34,075 nt of DNA from Richelia sp. UBA3308 (GTDB lineage Bacteria > Cyanobacteriota > Cyanobacteriia > Cyanobacteriales > Nostocaceae): positions 22,389 to 56,463 of the forward strand of contig DESS01000288.1 in assembly GCA_002361335.1 (NCBI GenBank). The letters are read 5' to 3'. The position numbers were made by a program, and so were the translations under genes. Shown piece by piece: positions 15,983-24,844 of the stretch. Under the pieces are notes generated by a model. The model ran no database searches. It saw only the letters and a program-made list of their open reading frames with translations, and had not been told where the DNA came from. Position 1 is the first letter of the stretch, and the number at the start of each line of letters is the position of its first letter.

Positions 15983-17146
15983 CTAAAAAATATCTGCGGG
16001 GTCTGCCGAACGTAATTTTTGAGTTGCGAGCGCTCCAGAAATTACACACATTAGTATTGTTATAATTAAAACCATGATTCCTTTGTCCGCAGTCATAAAT
16101 AATGGTAATTTTGTGCCCCTACGAATGAATCCGTAAAATATACTAGAAGCGAAAAAACCAGGTAAATAGCCGAGGACTGCTAAAATTATAGCTTCTTGAA
16201 ACACAACTTTTAATAAATAGAAATTGCTATAACCCATTGCCTTAAGTGTGGCATATTCGGGTAAGTGGTCTGTAACATCACTATATAAAATTTGATAGAC
16301 AATAATTACACCAACAACAAAGCCGATTACCACACCAAAAGTGAAAATAAAACCAATAGTAGTATTGTCTTGCCAGAATTTTTTTTCAAAATCGATAAAT
16401 TCCTCAATAGTCAAGACTTTTACATCATCTTGTAAATAAGAGCGTAATTTAGTTGCGACTGTTTTCGGATTGTTACCGGGTTTAAGAGTAATTAAGCCAA
16501 CATTTACCTGGCTGGCTTGTTTTTCGGGAAAAATTCTTAGGAAGTTTTGGTCGCTGGTAATTACGCTACCCTCAGCGGCAAATGAAGATCCAACACTGTA
16601 CAAACCAGTAACAGTTACCCTACGTCCTTGTAATTCCGTAGTTATCGGTTGGCCTTGGGCAATTTGAGATATAATTTCTTGGTATTTACCTCCAGAATTT
16701 TGGTCGAATATTAATGTATTTGGATACTTAATAGCATCTAAATTTTGATTAACTCCTGGTAATTTGAATGCTGAGGAACTGGGATTAAAACCAAGTACCA
16801 AAATTGTTGAACTGAGTTGAGTTTGAGTGTTTTTCCAGACTCCTAAGCTAACATACAATGGAGAAGCTGATTCTACTTCTGGTAAATTTCGAGCTTGGAA
16901 TAAACGCTGTCGGGGAAAACTATTGGTATTACCGATATTTTGAGTCTGGGGGCTAATTAAAACAATGTCTGTATTTAAAAAGCTTTGTAAACGGGTAGTA
17001 CTATCAAATAAAGCGGATTGAAATCCCATCTGCATTAACATCAATATATCGGCAAAGGCAATACCTGAAAGTGCTACAAAAAAGCGTCCTTTTGTCCGCA
17101 CTAATTGTCGCCATGCTAAAGGAATTTTGCGTTTAAATTTAATCAT
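15983..17146 (-). CDS. devC: DevC-type ABC transporter permease
   Basis: A 387-residue FtsX/MacB-like permease. It has one N-terminal membrane segment (about 24-42), a large periplasmic domain and three C-terminal membrane helices (about 262-285, 312-335 and 350-375). The signature parts LAWRQLVRTKGRFFVALSGI and YATLKAMGYSNFYLLKVVFQEA are characteristic of DevC. Its ATG overlaps the devB stop codon as ATGA, and devA follows after one base or ten, so the three are translationally coupled. It works with the DevA ATPase and the DevB fusion protein. The substrate is not shown by sequence. Confidence 0.93.
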   Translation of the reverse strand: MIKFKRKIPLAWRQLVRTKGRFFVALSGIAFADILMLMQMGFQSALFDSTTRLQSFLNTDIVLISPQTQNIGNTNSFPRQRLFQARNLPEVESASPLYVSLGVWKNTQTQLSSTILVLGFNPSSSAFKLPGVNQNLDAIKYPNTLIFDQNSGGKYQEIISQIAQGQPITTELQGRRVTVTGLYSVGSSFAAEGSVITSDQNFLRIFPEKQASQVNVGLITLKPGNNPKTVATKLRSYLQDDVKVLTIEEFIDFEKKFWQDNTTIGFIFTFGVVIGFVVGVIIVYQILYSDVTDHLPEYATLKAMGYSNFYLLKVVFQEAIILAVLGYLPGFFASSIFYGFIRRGTKLPLFMTADKGIMVLIITILMCVISGALATQKLRSADPADIF

Positions 17147-18594
17147 ATAGTTTTAATTTCTACATTAACTTGTAGATTGGTTAGATTAGCAACTTTTTGA
17201 CTTGCAGTTTTATCTAAACGAATTTTGACTTCAATAACTCTGGCATCTGTGGCAGAGGTAGGATCGCTATCGAGAATATCTTTTTTCGCAACTTGCCAAG
17301 CAATACTTTCTACCGTTCCTTGTAAACTATCATTAAAAGCTTTATTCGGACTAGTAACCAGGGCAGTTTGACCGGGTTTAATTTTGCCAATGTCACTCTC
17401 ATAAATTTCTGCAATGGCATACATTTGGTCAGTTTGAGCCATTTCTACAATGCCGTCATTCCCGGTTGTTTCCCCCGGTTTAGTATTTACTTTGAAAATT
17501 TGACCAGCTTTGGGAGCGCGAATATAGGCTGAATCTAATTCTGTTTGAATGCGCTTTACAACAGCTAAAGCACTATTTACCTCTGCTCGTGCATTTGCCA
17601 CATCAGTGGGGCGTACTTCTAATGTTTGATGAAGTTGTCCTTTAGCTTCGTTTATTTGCTGTTGCAAAGTCGCAATAGTTTTTTGTCGTCTGGCTTTAAC
17701 TTCGTTTATTTGTTCTTGTAAAGTCGCAATGGTTTTTCCCCGGTTGGCTCTAGCTTCATTTATTTGTTGTTCTAGAGTAATAATAGTCTTGGTTAAAGTA
17801 GTTTGGCTTTCTACAAATTGCTGATTTGATGTTTCTGCTGTCAAACGTTTACTTTCTACTTCCTGGCTAGAAATGGCTCCTTGTTTAAATAAAGCCTCAA
17901 ACCTTTGCACTTCTCTTTGAGCATTGCTTTTTTCGGCTGCATTACGAGCTACGGTTGCTTGTAAAATTCTTTTTTGACCTTGTAGTTCAGCTTCTAAGCG
18001 CTTAATTGTCGCTTGCTGTGTAGAAATTTCTCCTCGTAACTGGGCTTGTAAACGGGCTATCTGTGCTTGTTGGGTTTTACTTTCTCCGTCTAACTCCGCT
18101 TGCAAAAGATTAATCCTAGCTTGACGAGCTGTAATTTCTCCTTGTTGAGCACCTGCTTGTACTTGAGCAAGACGAGATTTTGCAACTTCCACCTGTTGTT
18201 TCGCTTCATTTAAACTGGCTTGTATTTGATTGCGTTCTTCTAAGATCGCAATAAGTTGTCCGGCTTTGATTTTCTCCCCTTCTTTAACCAAAACTTCGGA
18301 AACTAAACTACCTTGCCCAAAACTTGAAGGAGCCGATATTTGAATTACTTCACCACGGGGTTCCAGTCTTCCTAAAGCATTGATTGTGGGGATAATGGGT
18401 TCTGGATTTGTCACTATCGTGGCTTTATTTGTTACTGCCACGAAGCGATTTAAAAATAAAAAACTGACTCCCATCATGAGAATTGAGAGAATGCTAAGTA
18501 CAATCGTAGTACGCGTCTCAGGCAAGAATAATAACTGTTTAGGTAGTAGGTTTTTTTGTGTTGTTAAAAGTGTTAATTTATTTTTTTTTATCAT
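17143..18594 (-). CDS. devB: DevB-type membrane-fusion (HlyD-family) protein
   Basis: A 483-residue protein with one membrane segment at about 31-50, then the DevB hallmark GRLEPRGEVIQISAP, a lipoyl-like half (VSEVLVKEGEKIKAGQLIAI), a long coiled-coil at about 120-345 and the second half with the barrel-like domain (YIRAPKAGQIFKVNTKPGE). The coiled coil contains 18-residue repeats: three around 155-208 and three at 269-322 (KTIATLQEQINEVKARRQ and relatives). It links the inner-membrane permease to an outer-membrane TolC-like channel, which is not encoded here. It begins the devBCA operon and lies 241 bases after the P450 stop codon. A heterocyst glycolipid role is not implied, as many paralogues exist. 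Confidence 0.93.
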   Translation of the reverse strand: MIKKNKLTLLTTQKNLLPKQLLFLPETRTTIVLSILSILMMGVSFLFLNRFVAVTNKATIVTNPEPIIPTINALGRLEPRGEVIQISAPSSFGQGSLVSEVLVKEGEKIKAGQLIAILEERNQIQASLNEAKQQVEVAKSRLAQVQAGAQQGEITARQARINLLQAELDGESKTQQAQIARLQAQLRGEISTQQATIKRLEAELQGQKRILQATVARNAAEKSNAQREVQRFEALFKQGAISSQEVESKRLTAETSNQQFVESQTTLTKTIITLEQQINEARANRGKTIATLQEQINEVKARRQKTIATLQQQINEAKGQLHQTLEVRPTDVANARAEVNSALAVVKRIQTELDSAYIRAPKAGQIFKVNTKPGETTGNDGIVEMAQTDQMYAIAEIYESDIGKIKPGQTALVTSPNKAFNDSLQGTVESIAWQVAKKDILDSDPTSATDARVIEVKIRLDKTASQKVANLTNLQVNVEIKTI

Positions 18595-18835
18595 ATGTTT
18601 AAATTCGGCGTTAATGTTTGTAAAGATTGATTTATAAAGGAGAAGAGCAAATCAATTAGTTCTGAGAGTTTGAGAAGAAATGTGCCATTGGAAGCAACGC
18701 GATGCCGGTGAATTCGGTTTTATATTTACTCCCATTCCTTCTATTTATTTTCGGCTAAAAATTTCTCCCTCACTCCCTCAATTCGTTAGGTTTCCGTTCC
18801 AGATTTCAGCACTTGACTTTTTCACGTGCTCCCCA

Positions 18836-20167
18836 TCACAATTTGTTCACCTTCATATAGACTTCTTTTTCTGGTGCGACTCCGGCAGCATGACGTACAA
18901 GATTAATCGGAGCATCATCTATCAATTCCAATTGACAATGTAACACAATTGTTGCTAATACTAACTTCATCTGAAATGGAGCAAAGGCATAACCAATACA
19001 GCGTCGATGACCACCTCCAAAAGGTAAATATTCATAGGGAGAATAACGTCTTTCCAAGAAACGTTCTGGCTTAAATTGTTTAGGATTTGGAAATAAATCC
19101 TCACGGTGATGAGTGGAATAGATATTGGGAAAAATTTGTGTACCTACAGGCAATTTATAACCCATTATCTCAAATGGTTTTGTAGTTAAACGCATGGCTA
19201 CTAAAGTTAAAGGATACAAGCGCATTGTCTCTTGAGAAATTGCCGTGAGATAAGGAAGTTTGGCGATAGCATTGGTGTCTTTTAGATTGCTGATGCTGTT
19301 CAATTCGTCTCTTAAATTCTGTAGTACTTCTGGATGTTTATAAACAGAATACAAGGCAAATAATATAGCTGAGGCTGAAGTTCCTTTACCACTTAGCACC
19401 GTCATTATTTCATCACGTAGTTCTTCATCGTTCATGGCTCTCCCTTGTTGATCGCGAGCTGCCATTAGCAAGGAAAGAACATCTGTGGGTTCTAATTTAG
19501 GTTGTTGACGACGATGTGCAATTTCGGCATAAATCAGCTTGTCTACTTGATTGCGTAAACGGAGGAAGCGCCCCCATGGACTCCAATTTCCCAAATCTTT
19601 TTGTAGAGGTTGCATAAAAAGATGTAAAGAAAGAATTGGGGAGCTAATTAAATCAAACATCTGTATGAATTTTTGCCGCAGTTGTACTAACTGCTCAGTT
19701 TCCTCTGAACCAAAAACAACTTGCAACATTGTGTTCATAGAAATTTTATTGGCGCAGGAACCCAGTTTAATCTTCTCTCCAATCTTCCACTGCTGAATCA
19801 TTTGCTCCGTAAATTCACAAATAATATTACCGTATGAGCGCATGCTTTCGCCGTGCAAGGGGGGCATAACCAATGAACGCTGACGCTGATGAGGTTTACC
19901 ATCCATTATCATCAAAGATTGCTTGCCCACTAAGGGGCGTAACATTTCGTAAGTTTGACCAATATTAAATGTATCGGGAGGAGCGGTCAAAATTTTCTCA
20001 ATAGCTTTGGGATTACTCACAAATACAATCGAATCAGAACCAGGCCATTCGGTCATAAAGATATCCCCGTAGGTTTGAGTACAGCTATCCAAAAAATTTG
20101 TTGGGCGGGTAGCCCATTGGTATATTTGTAGAAAAAATGGTGTATGAGGACGATCGGGTAACTTCAT
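18836..20167 (-). CDS. Cytochrome P450 (CYP110-like)
   Basis: A 443-residue haem-thiolate monooxygenase. The haem-binding FGGGHRRCIGYAFA places the ligand at Cys390; the ExxR motif is E313-x-x-R316 (QETMRLYP), and PERF is at 367-370. The segment DGKPHQRQRSLVMPPLHGES is typical of the cyanobacterial CYP110 group. In helix I the sequence is SGKGTSAS: the Thr (263) is kept but the acidic residue usually before it is Gly262. The family begins MKLP.RP.TP, so I start at 20167; the in-frame extension to 20239 has no support. It lies between a glycosyltransferase and a DevBCA exporter in the hem cluster, which suggests oxidation of a tetrapyrrole intermediate. The substrate is not shown; CYP110s often oxidise fatty acids or terpenes. 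Confidence 0.93.
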   Translation of the reverse strand: MKLPDRPHTPFFLQIYQWATRPTNFLDSCTQTYGDIFMTEWPGSDSIVFVSNPKAIEKILTAPPDTFNIGQTYEMLRPLVGKQSLMIMDGKPHQRQRSLVMPPLHGESMRSYGNIICEFTEQMIQQWKIGEKIKLGSCANKISMNTMLQVVFGSEETEQLVQLRQKFIQMFDLISSPILSLHLFMQPLQKDLGNWSPWGRFLRLRNQVDKLIYAEIAHRRQQPKLEPTDVLSLLMAARDQQGRAMNDEELRDEIMTVLSGKGTSASAILFALYSVYKHPEVLQNLRDELNSISNLKDTNAIAKLPYLTAISQETMRLYPLTLVAMRLTTKPFEIMGYKLPVGTQIFPNIYSTHHREDLFPNPKQFKPERFLERRYSPYEYLPFGGGHRRCIGYAFAPFQMKLVLATIVLHCQLELIDDAPINLVRHAAGVAPEKEVYMKVNKL

Positions 20168-20421
20168 TGTATATTTGTGGTTGTTGATATGAAAAAAATA
20201 AGACTTACGCTTTCTTTTGAGAGAAAATAATGATTTCAAGTGTTAGAATCCTGCCAATTTATTAAAACAAGAAAAACAAAGTGTTAAGTCTTGAAATCAT
20301 TTCCGTTTGACAAGTATTTGGATGAAATTAAAGAAGATAGTAGTTCTTTTCATTCCCTCTGCCTCTTACTTAGAACTGAGAACGCAGGTGGCAGAATAAA
20401 TATTTATTTGCACCTCTGTTC

Positions 20422-21705
20422 TTAGTAAATTGAGGCGATTTTATCGGTTGTTTTTATCTCTTCCTGCTTTATTTGGGAATCCTGTAGTACATCTTCAATT
20501 GCTTTCACAGCCAGTAGTGGAGAGTCCATGGAACTCAGTTTTTCAGATAACATTTTTAACCGGGCGTGCAATTTATCGTCTTTTAACAAAGCTTTGAGTT
20601 TGGATTGAATTGCTTTAGCAGTAGCTTTCTTTTCAGGTAAATAATATGCTAAACCCAGTTTAGCTGCTTGGATAGCAGTGGGGATTTGGTCTCCGTTGTG
20701 AGGGATAATTAGCATCGGAATACCAGACCGAAAAGCCCGTCCCACCATTCCAGCACCACCGTGTGTCACTATTGCCTTGACATAAGGTACAACTTCGTCA
20801 TGAGGTACAAATCTTTCCACACGCACGTTGTCCCCAAGTCCTGATGGTATATCGGTGTCATTTGCAATGGTTGCCAACAAGGGAATTCTCATCTGTGCAA
20901 TTGCTTTTAGTAGGCGACGGTATAGATCGCCGCACATATTTGCTGCTGTGGTGGTGCTGAGCAGCACGGTTCCAGGTTCTAAGTTTACTCCCAAGGGTTG
21001 CTCGTCTGTTGTGCGAGGCATTTGAAAAGTAGTTGGGCCAACGAACACTTGGTTTTCTTGGAGGTTTTGAGAGGCTAGAAAGTCCCGATCGATTAAAACT
21101 ATATTTAGCAACTTAGAAACTACCACAGAACAAAATTCCGCTGGTGCATTTTTTGGGCGTGGAGGAAGACCTACCTGTTTGCGAGTACGACCCAAAGGGA
21201 AAATCAAATCGAATAGAGCATGGACGATTCTATTTGGTAGGGGTATGGGGAAGGCTACAGGAAGAGCATCAGCATTAAGTGTTGTTGCCCAGGACATAGA
21301 AACTGTCACATAGGGAATGCCAAGTCTTTCTGCTGCATAGGAGGCACCGAAACCAAGATAGTCGCCGATTATACAGTCTACTTGCTCTCGTCTAAGGATG
21401 ATTTCTAGTTCCGCAACCATATCTGGAACCATAGTCAGCATTTCACTGCGAAAGCGCCAAAATCCACGAGCAAAGTTAGGAATCCATAAAGGTAGCCTAA
21501 CGGAAGAATTTTCTACTCGAAATAAAATGTTGCACTCTTGGGACATTGGGACTAGTTCAGCACCAGCCGCCTGCACCTTAGTATAATCGCGCTCTCCGGT
21601 ATGCACTAAAACTCGATGACCTGCTTTAACTAAAGCTTCAGCTACTGAAAGCATAGGAAAGGTGTGACTAGCAACTGCTGGCATAGTTATTAGTAGAGTA
21701 GACAT
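20422..21705 (-). CDS. GT1-family glycosyltransferase (MGT/UGT type)
   Basis: A 427-residue GT-B enzyme. The N-terminal MPAVASHTFPMLSVAEALVK holds the usual catalytic His (His14) of the GT1 family, and the nucleotide-sugar site is THGGAGMVGRAFRSGIPMLI then PHNGDQ (His315, Asp339, Gln340). It resembles macrolide-, EryCIII- and zeaxanthin-type glycosyltransferases that place sugars on natural products. AGGAG sits 5 bases before the ATG. It follows hemA with 153 bases between. In this cluster it would glycosylate a tetrapyrrole or a derivative; C- or O-linkage cannot be told. No deoxysugar genes are in the window, so the sugar donor comes from elsewhere. Confidence 0.92.
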   Translation of the reverse strand: MSTLLITMPAVASHTFPMLSVAEALVKAGHRVLVHTGERDYTKVQAAGAELVPMSQECNILFRVENSSVRLPLWIPNFARGFWRFRSEMLTMVPDMVAELEIILRREQVDCIIGDYLGFGASYAAERLGIPYVTVSMSWATTLNADALPVAFPIPLPNRIVHALFDLIFPLGRTRKQVGLPPRPKNAPAEFCSVVVSKLLNIVLIDRDFLASQNLQENQVFVGPTTFQMPRTTDEQPLGVNLEPGTVLLSTTTAANMCGDLYRRLLKAIAQMRIPLLATIANDTDIPSGLGDNVRVERFVPHDEVVPYVKAIVTHGGAGMVGRAFRSGIPMLIIPHNGDQIPTAIQAAKLGLAYYLPEKKATAKAIQSKLKALLKDDKLHARLKMLSEKLSSMDSPLLAVKAIEDVLQDSQIKQEEIKTTDKIASIY

Positions 21706-21858
21706 AATATCTCCTATTGTTAATTTATCAAAACAATCAATTGAATTTTCAATTTTCTCCCCTTCTCTGGTAGAGAAAAGTTCTCGCTTTTATCTTCAGG
21801 TTTAGTTAAGGGAAGGTGGCGGCTTACCGCAAGGAAATTTAAAACGTTAGTTTTCGCC

Positions 21859-23163
21859 TTAGAATTCACAAGTTGGCGCTTTGGTTGACTCTCCAGAGTC
21901 TAAGTTAAACAACATACGTACAGCACTTAATGTCATTTGTAGAACTTCTGAGTCCTCTTGTGTACGCATTTTTACTGTTGGCTCATGAAAGATTTTATTG
22001 ATAATTCCTTTTGTTAAGGATTCGAGTAGTTGCCCGTGATTTTCTGAGAATTCATCACCTAAGCGCGATAAAGCTTTTTTCACTTCTTGCTGGCGAATAC
22101 TCTCAACCTTATTTCTTAGGGAACTAATTGTGGGTACTGTTTGGAGTGATTTCCACCATAGTATAAAAGTTTGTAATTCTTCTTTGAGTAATACTTCTGC
22201 AAGATTAGCCATCTGGCGGCGAGTTTCTTGATTTTGCGCTACTACTGCTTGCAAATCGTCTACATTATAAACAGCAATATTTTCTAATTCATTGACATCG
22301 GCATTAACATTGCGAGGAACAGAAATATCAAATATCATTAAAGGATGATTTTTTGGTAATGCCTGTTCTAATTTAAATCGATTTAATATCGGTTCTGGCG
22401 CAGATGTGCTGGTAAATACAATGTCAGATTTCGCGATCGCACTCATCATCTCTGATAAAGTATACAGTTGGAATTTGTGATCTGGAAATTTACTTGCTAA
22501 TTCCTCTGCACCAGAATAGGAACGATTGACAATCGAGATTTGTAGGGCATTTTTTGCTAATAAATGCTGTATTAATAAACGGGACATTTTCCCAGCACCA
22601 ATCACGGCAATATTGCAATCTGTAAAATCCTGGGCTTTCATTTTAGCTAATTCTACTGCTGCGGAACTAATTGAAACCGCACCAGTACCAATGTTAGTTT
22701 GATTGCGGATTCGCTTACCAGCTGTAATTGCCTGTTTGAATAAGCGATCTAATATCTTTTTAAAACCTTTGTATGTTTGTGCTAGTCTATGGGCTTTTTT
22801 GACTTGGCATAAAATTTGCCCTTCTCCCATTACTAAGCTTTCTAAACCAGCAGCAACCCGCATCAGATGCCACACTGCATCTTGATCAACTAAGACGCAG
22901 CTATGTTGTTGTAATTGAGAGAGGCTTATTTGACCAATTTCTGATAAAAATTGGTTAATTTCTTTTACTCCTTGTTCGGCTTGTTTTACAACTGCATAAA
23001 TTTCTAGCCGATTGCAAGTGCTGATAATGGCAGTTTCTTGAATTTGAGGTAGCTCTGTCAAATGTGCGTATGCACTTTCTATCTGGGTTTCTGAAATACT
23101 CAGCTTTTCACGAATTTCTACCGATGCTGTTTTATGACTAAGACCTACTACTACAATATTCAT
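21859..23163 (-). CDS. hemA: Glutamyl-tRNA reductase
   Basis: A 434-residue enzyme of the C5 pathway that reduces glutamyl-tRNA(Glu) to glutamate-1-semialdehyde with NADPH. It starts MNIVVVGLSHKTASVEIREK. The catalytic Cys50 lies in ISTCNRLEIYAV, and the NADPH-binding domain has IAVIGAGKMSRLL. The dimerisation helices are at the C-terminus. The start at 23163 has AAGGAG 6 bases upstream; the frame open to 23187 is not needed. It is full length with all key residues. It is probably a second, cluster-dedicated copy, since the housekeeping hemA is not normally placed with oxidases and glycosyltransferases; this is not testable from one window. hemL, the next step, is absent. Confidence 0.96.
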   Translation of the reverse strand: MNIVVVGLSHKTASVEIREKLSISETQIESAYAHLTELPQIQETAIISTCNRLEIYAVVKQAEQGVKEINQFLSEIGQISLSQLQQHSCVLVDQDAVWHLMRVAAGLESLVMGEGQILCQVKKAHRLAQTYKGFKKILDRLFKQAITAGKRIRNQTNIGTGAVSISSAAVELAKMKAQDFTDCNIAVIGAGKMSRLLIQHLLAKNALQISIVNRSYSGAEELASKFPDHKFQLYTLSEMMSAIAKSDIVFTSTSAPEPILNRFKLEQALPKNHPLMIFDISVPRNVNADVNELENIAVYNVDDLQAVVAQNQETRRQMANLAEVLLKEELQTFILWWKSLQTVPTISSLRNKVESIRQQEVKKALSRLGDEFSENHGQLLESLTKGIINKIFHEPTVKMRTQEDSEVLQMTLSAVRMLFNLDSGESTKAPTCEF

Positions 23164-23264
23164 AAAAGTCTCCTTATGATTACTCAAACTTAATAAATTT
23201 CAATCACTTTAGGATTTAAGCACTCTATAAATGGTGATTTTGATGCAAAGATTTTTCAATTGTT

Positions 23265-24836
23265 TCAGGATTTCACCATGATCTTTATAAACTCAAAATT
23301 ATTAACCATCAAAAATCCCCAAAACACTGTTATAAATAGAATTAAAAGCAATGCCAACGCATTTTTTAATCCAGGAGTGAGTCTAAGATGAGATGATGGC
23401 AATAAATCTTGAGAATTTATACTATCAGATTGCTGATAAGTACTTTTAAAATTGATTTTTGCCAGCTTTTTAACTTGAAATAAATCGGGGTTAAATATGC
23501 CTTTGGGGTCATATTTATGCTTCATCTGATTAACTGTACCCCAGTAATCTCCAAATTGCATTTGCCATTGCCGTTCCTCAAATTCTATTAAACCAGTGAG
23601 ATATCTTTTACCACCGATTTCTAAACTCAAATCACTGAGTTTTTGTAATTCCCTTACAACAGGTTGGAATTGTGATTTAGGCAAAGTAGGATAAATTCCA
23701 AAACCGATAATTAATTCTTCATCTGGCAAAGAAAACATTGGCATTTTATGCTGATTTTTTACCAAACAAAAACAGCCCATTGGAGTTTTGGTTACATCGA
23801 GAAAAGAAGGTAACTCCTTGAATACATTTTCAATGTAATCCTTAGCTTTAGATGCAGGAAGAAGGATATCTATCCAAGGGTTAACTAACTCGCGAGAATT
23901 ATTTACTGGAATTACTGGTTGAATAAACTCTTCAAATTTCAAATTTTCTGTATGTATTTGACGATAAAAATTTAATCCAGAAAGAATTTCTCTATCGTCA
24001 ATATTTTCACAGTCATTTGTTTCTATAGAAATCTGTAAAGCATAAAACCATTGGATTAAAGGTTTAACTGTACCTGTATCACGAGATATTCCACATAAAG
24101 AAGGAACTGGGAAAGAAATTAGATGATCAACCCGTTGTTCGGATACTAAAATCTGTTTGTCGTGTAAAAGAGCTTCGAGTCCGTCGTAAAATAACACGTA
24201 GGTACGGGTAAACAAAGGAGATTTTCTCAGTTTATGCTGCACTTTGGTGATAGTTCCAAACTGACCGTAGCCACAAAGTACGTGATGGAAAAGTTCGCTA
24301 TTTTCTTCTGGGCTACACCAAACAATTTCACCCTCTGCTGTGACAACTTCAATACCCAGACAATTATCAGCTTGACTTCCGTAAAGAAAAGATGCACCAC
24401 CCAAGCCACCTGCACTATGGGTTCCTCCTACGCTGACACCAAAATAATTAGTTAAGACTGGAGCAACTAAACCATGTGGTAGGCAAGCATTAACTACTTC
24501 ACCCCAAGAAGCACCTGGCTCAGTTTCAAACCAGAGATGATTTTTGTCGATTTTTTGAATTTTATTGAGACTTCTCATGTCCAACACAATTCCATCTTGG
24601 TTTAAAGATTGTCCGCTTAAAGAATGTCCTGCTGCTCGTGGAGAAATTATTACTCCTTGATCGCGAGCATATTTAATAGTTTGGACAACATCATTTACGT
24701 TTTGAGGACGGACAATCACTTGGGGATGCTTTTGCAAAATACCACCAAAATCTTGAGAAAATTCAGTTAAGATTTCAGGTGTATGACAAACTTCACCCGC
24801 GATTAAATATTTGAGGTCTTTGATGATAGTATTCAT
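23265..24836 (-). CDS. FAD-linked oxidase (cytokinin-dehydrogenase-like) with C-terminal membrane anchor
   Basis: A 523-residue flavoprotein of the PCMH/FAD_binding_4 family. The FAD domain (about 30-210) contains PRAAGHSLSGQS, whose His71 sits where some relatives bind FAD covalently, then SVGGTHSAGGLGGASFLYGS and VVTAEGEIVWCSPEENSELF. The middle part resembles the cytokinin-dehydrogenase substrate domain. The last 30 residues form a membrane helix (about 493-511) and a short tail, unusual for this family and pointing to membrane attachment. It lies 8 bases after the ATC-hydrolase-like gene and 77 bases before the open frame of hemA, so it is likely co-transcribed with both. In the cluster it would dehydrogenate a porphyrinogen, chlorin or linear intermediate, an inference. 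Confidence 0.88.
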   Translation of the reverse strand: MNTIIKDLKYLIAGEVCHTPEILTEFSQDFGGILQKHPQVIVRPQNVNDVVQTIKYARDQGVIISPRAAGHSLSGQSLNQDGIVLDMRSLNKIQKIDKNHLWFETEPGASWGEVVNACLPHGLVAPVLTNYFGVSVGGTHSAGGLGGASFLYGSQADNCLGIEVVTAEGEIVWCSPEENSELFHHVLCGYGQFGTITKVQHKLRKSPLFTRTYVLFYDGLEALLHDKQILVSEQRVDHLISFPVPSLCGISRDTGTVKPLIQWFYALQISIETNDCENIDDREILSGLNFYRQIHTENLKFEEFIQPVIPVNNSRELVNPWIDILLPASKAKDYIENVFKELPSFLDVTKTPMGCFCLVKNQHKMPMFSLPDEELIIGFGIYPTLPKSQFQPVVRELQKLSDLSLEIGGKRYLTGLIEFEERQWQMQFGDYWGTVNQMKHKYDPKGIFNPDLFQVKKLAKINFKSTYQQSDSINSQDLLPSSHLRLTPGLKNALALLLILFITVFWGFLMVNNFEFIKIMVKS

Positions 24837-24844
24837 AGATCAAA

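Noticed and set aside
23164..23187. Longer start of hemA
   Set aside because: The AAGGAG at proper distance supports the ATG at 23163, which also gives the family N-terminus.
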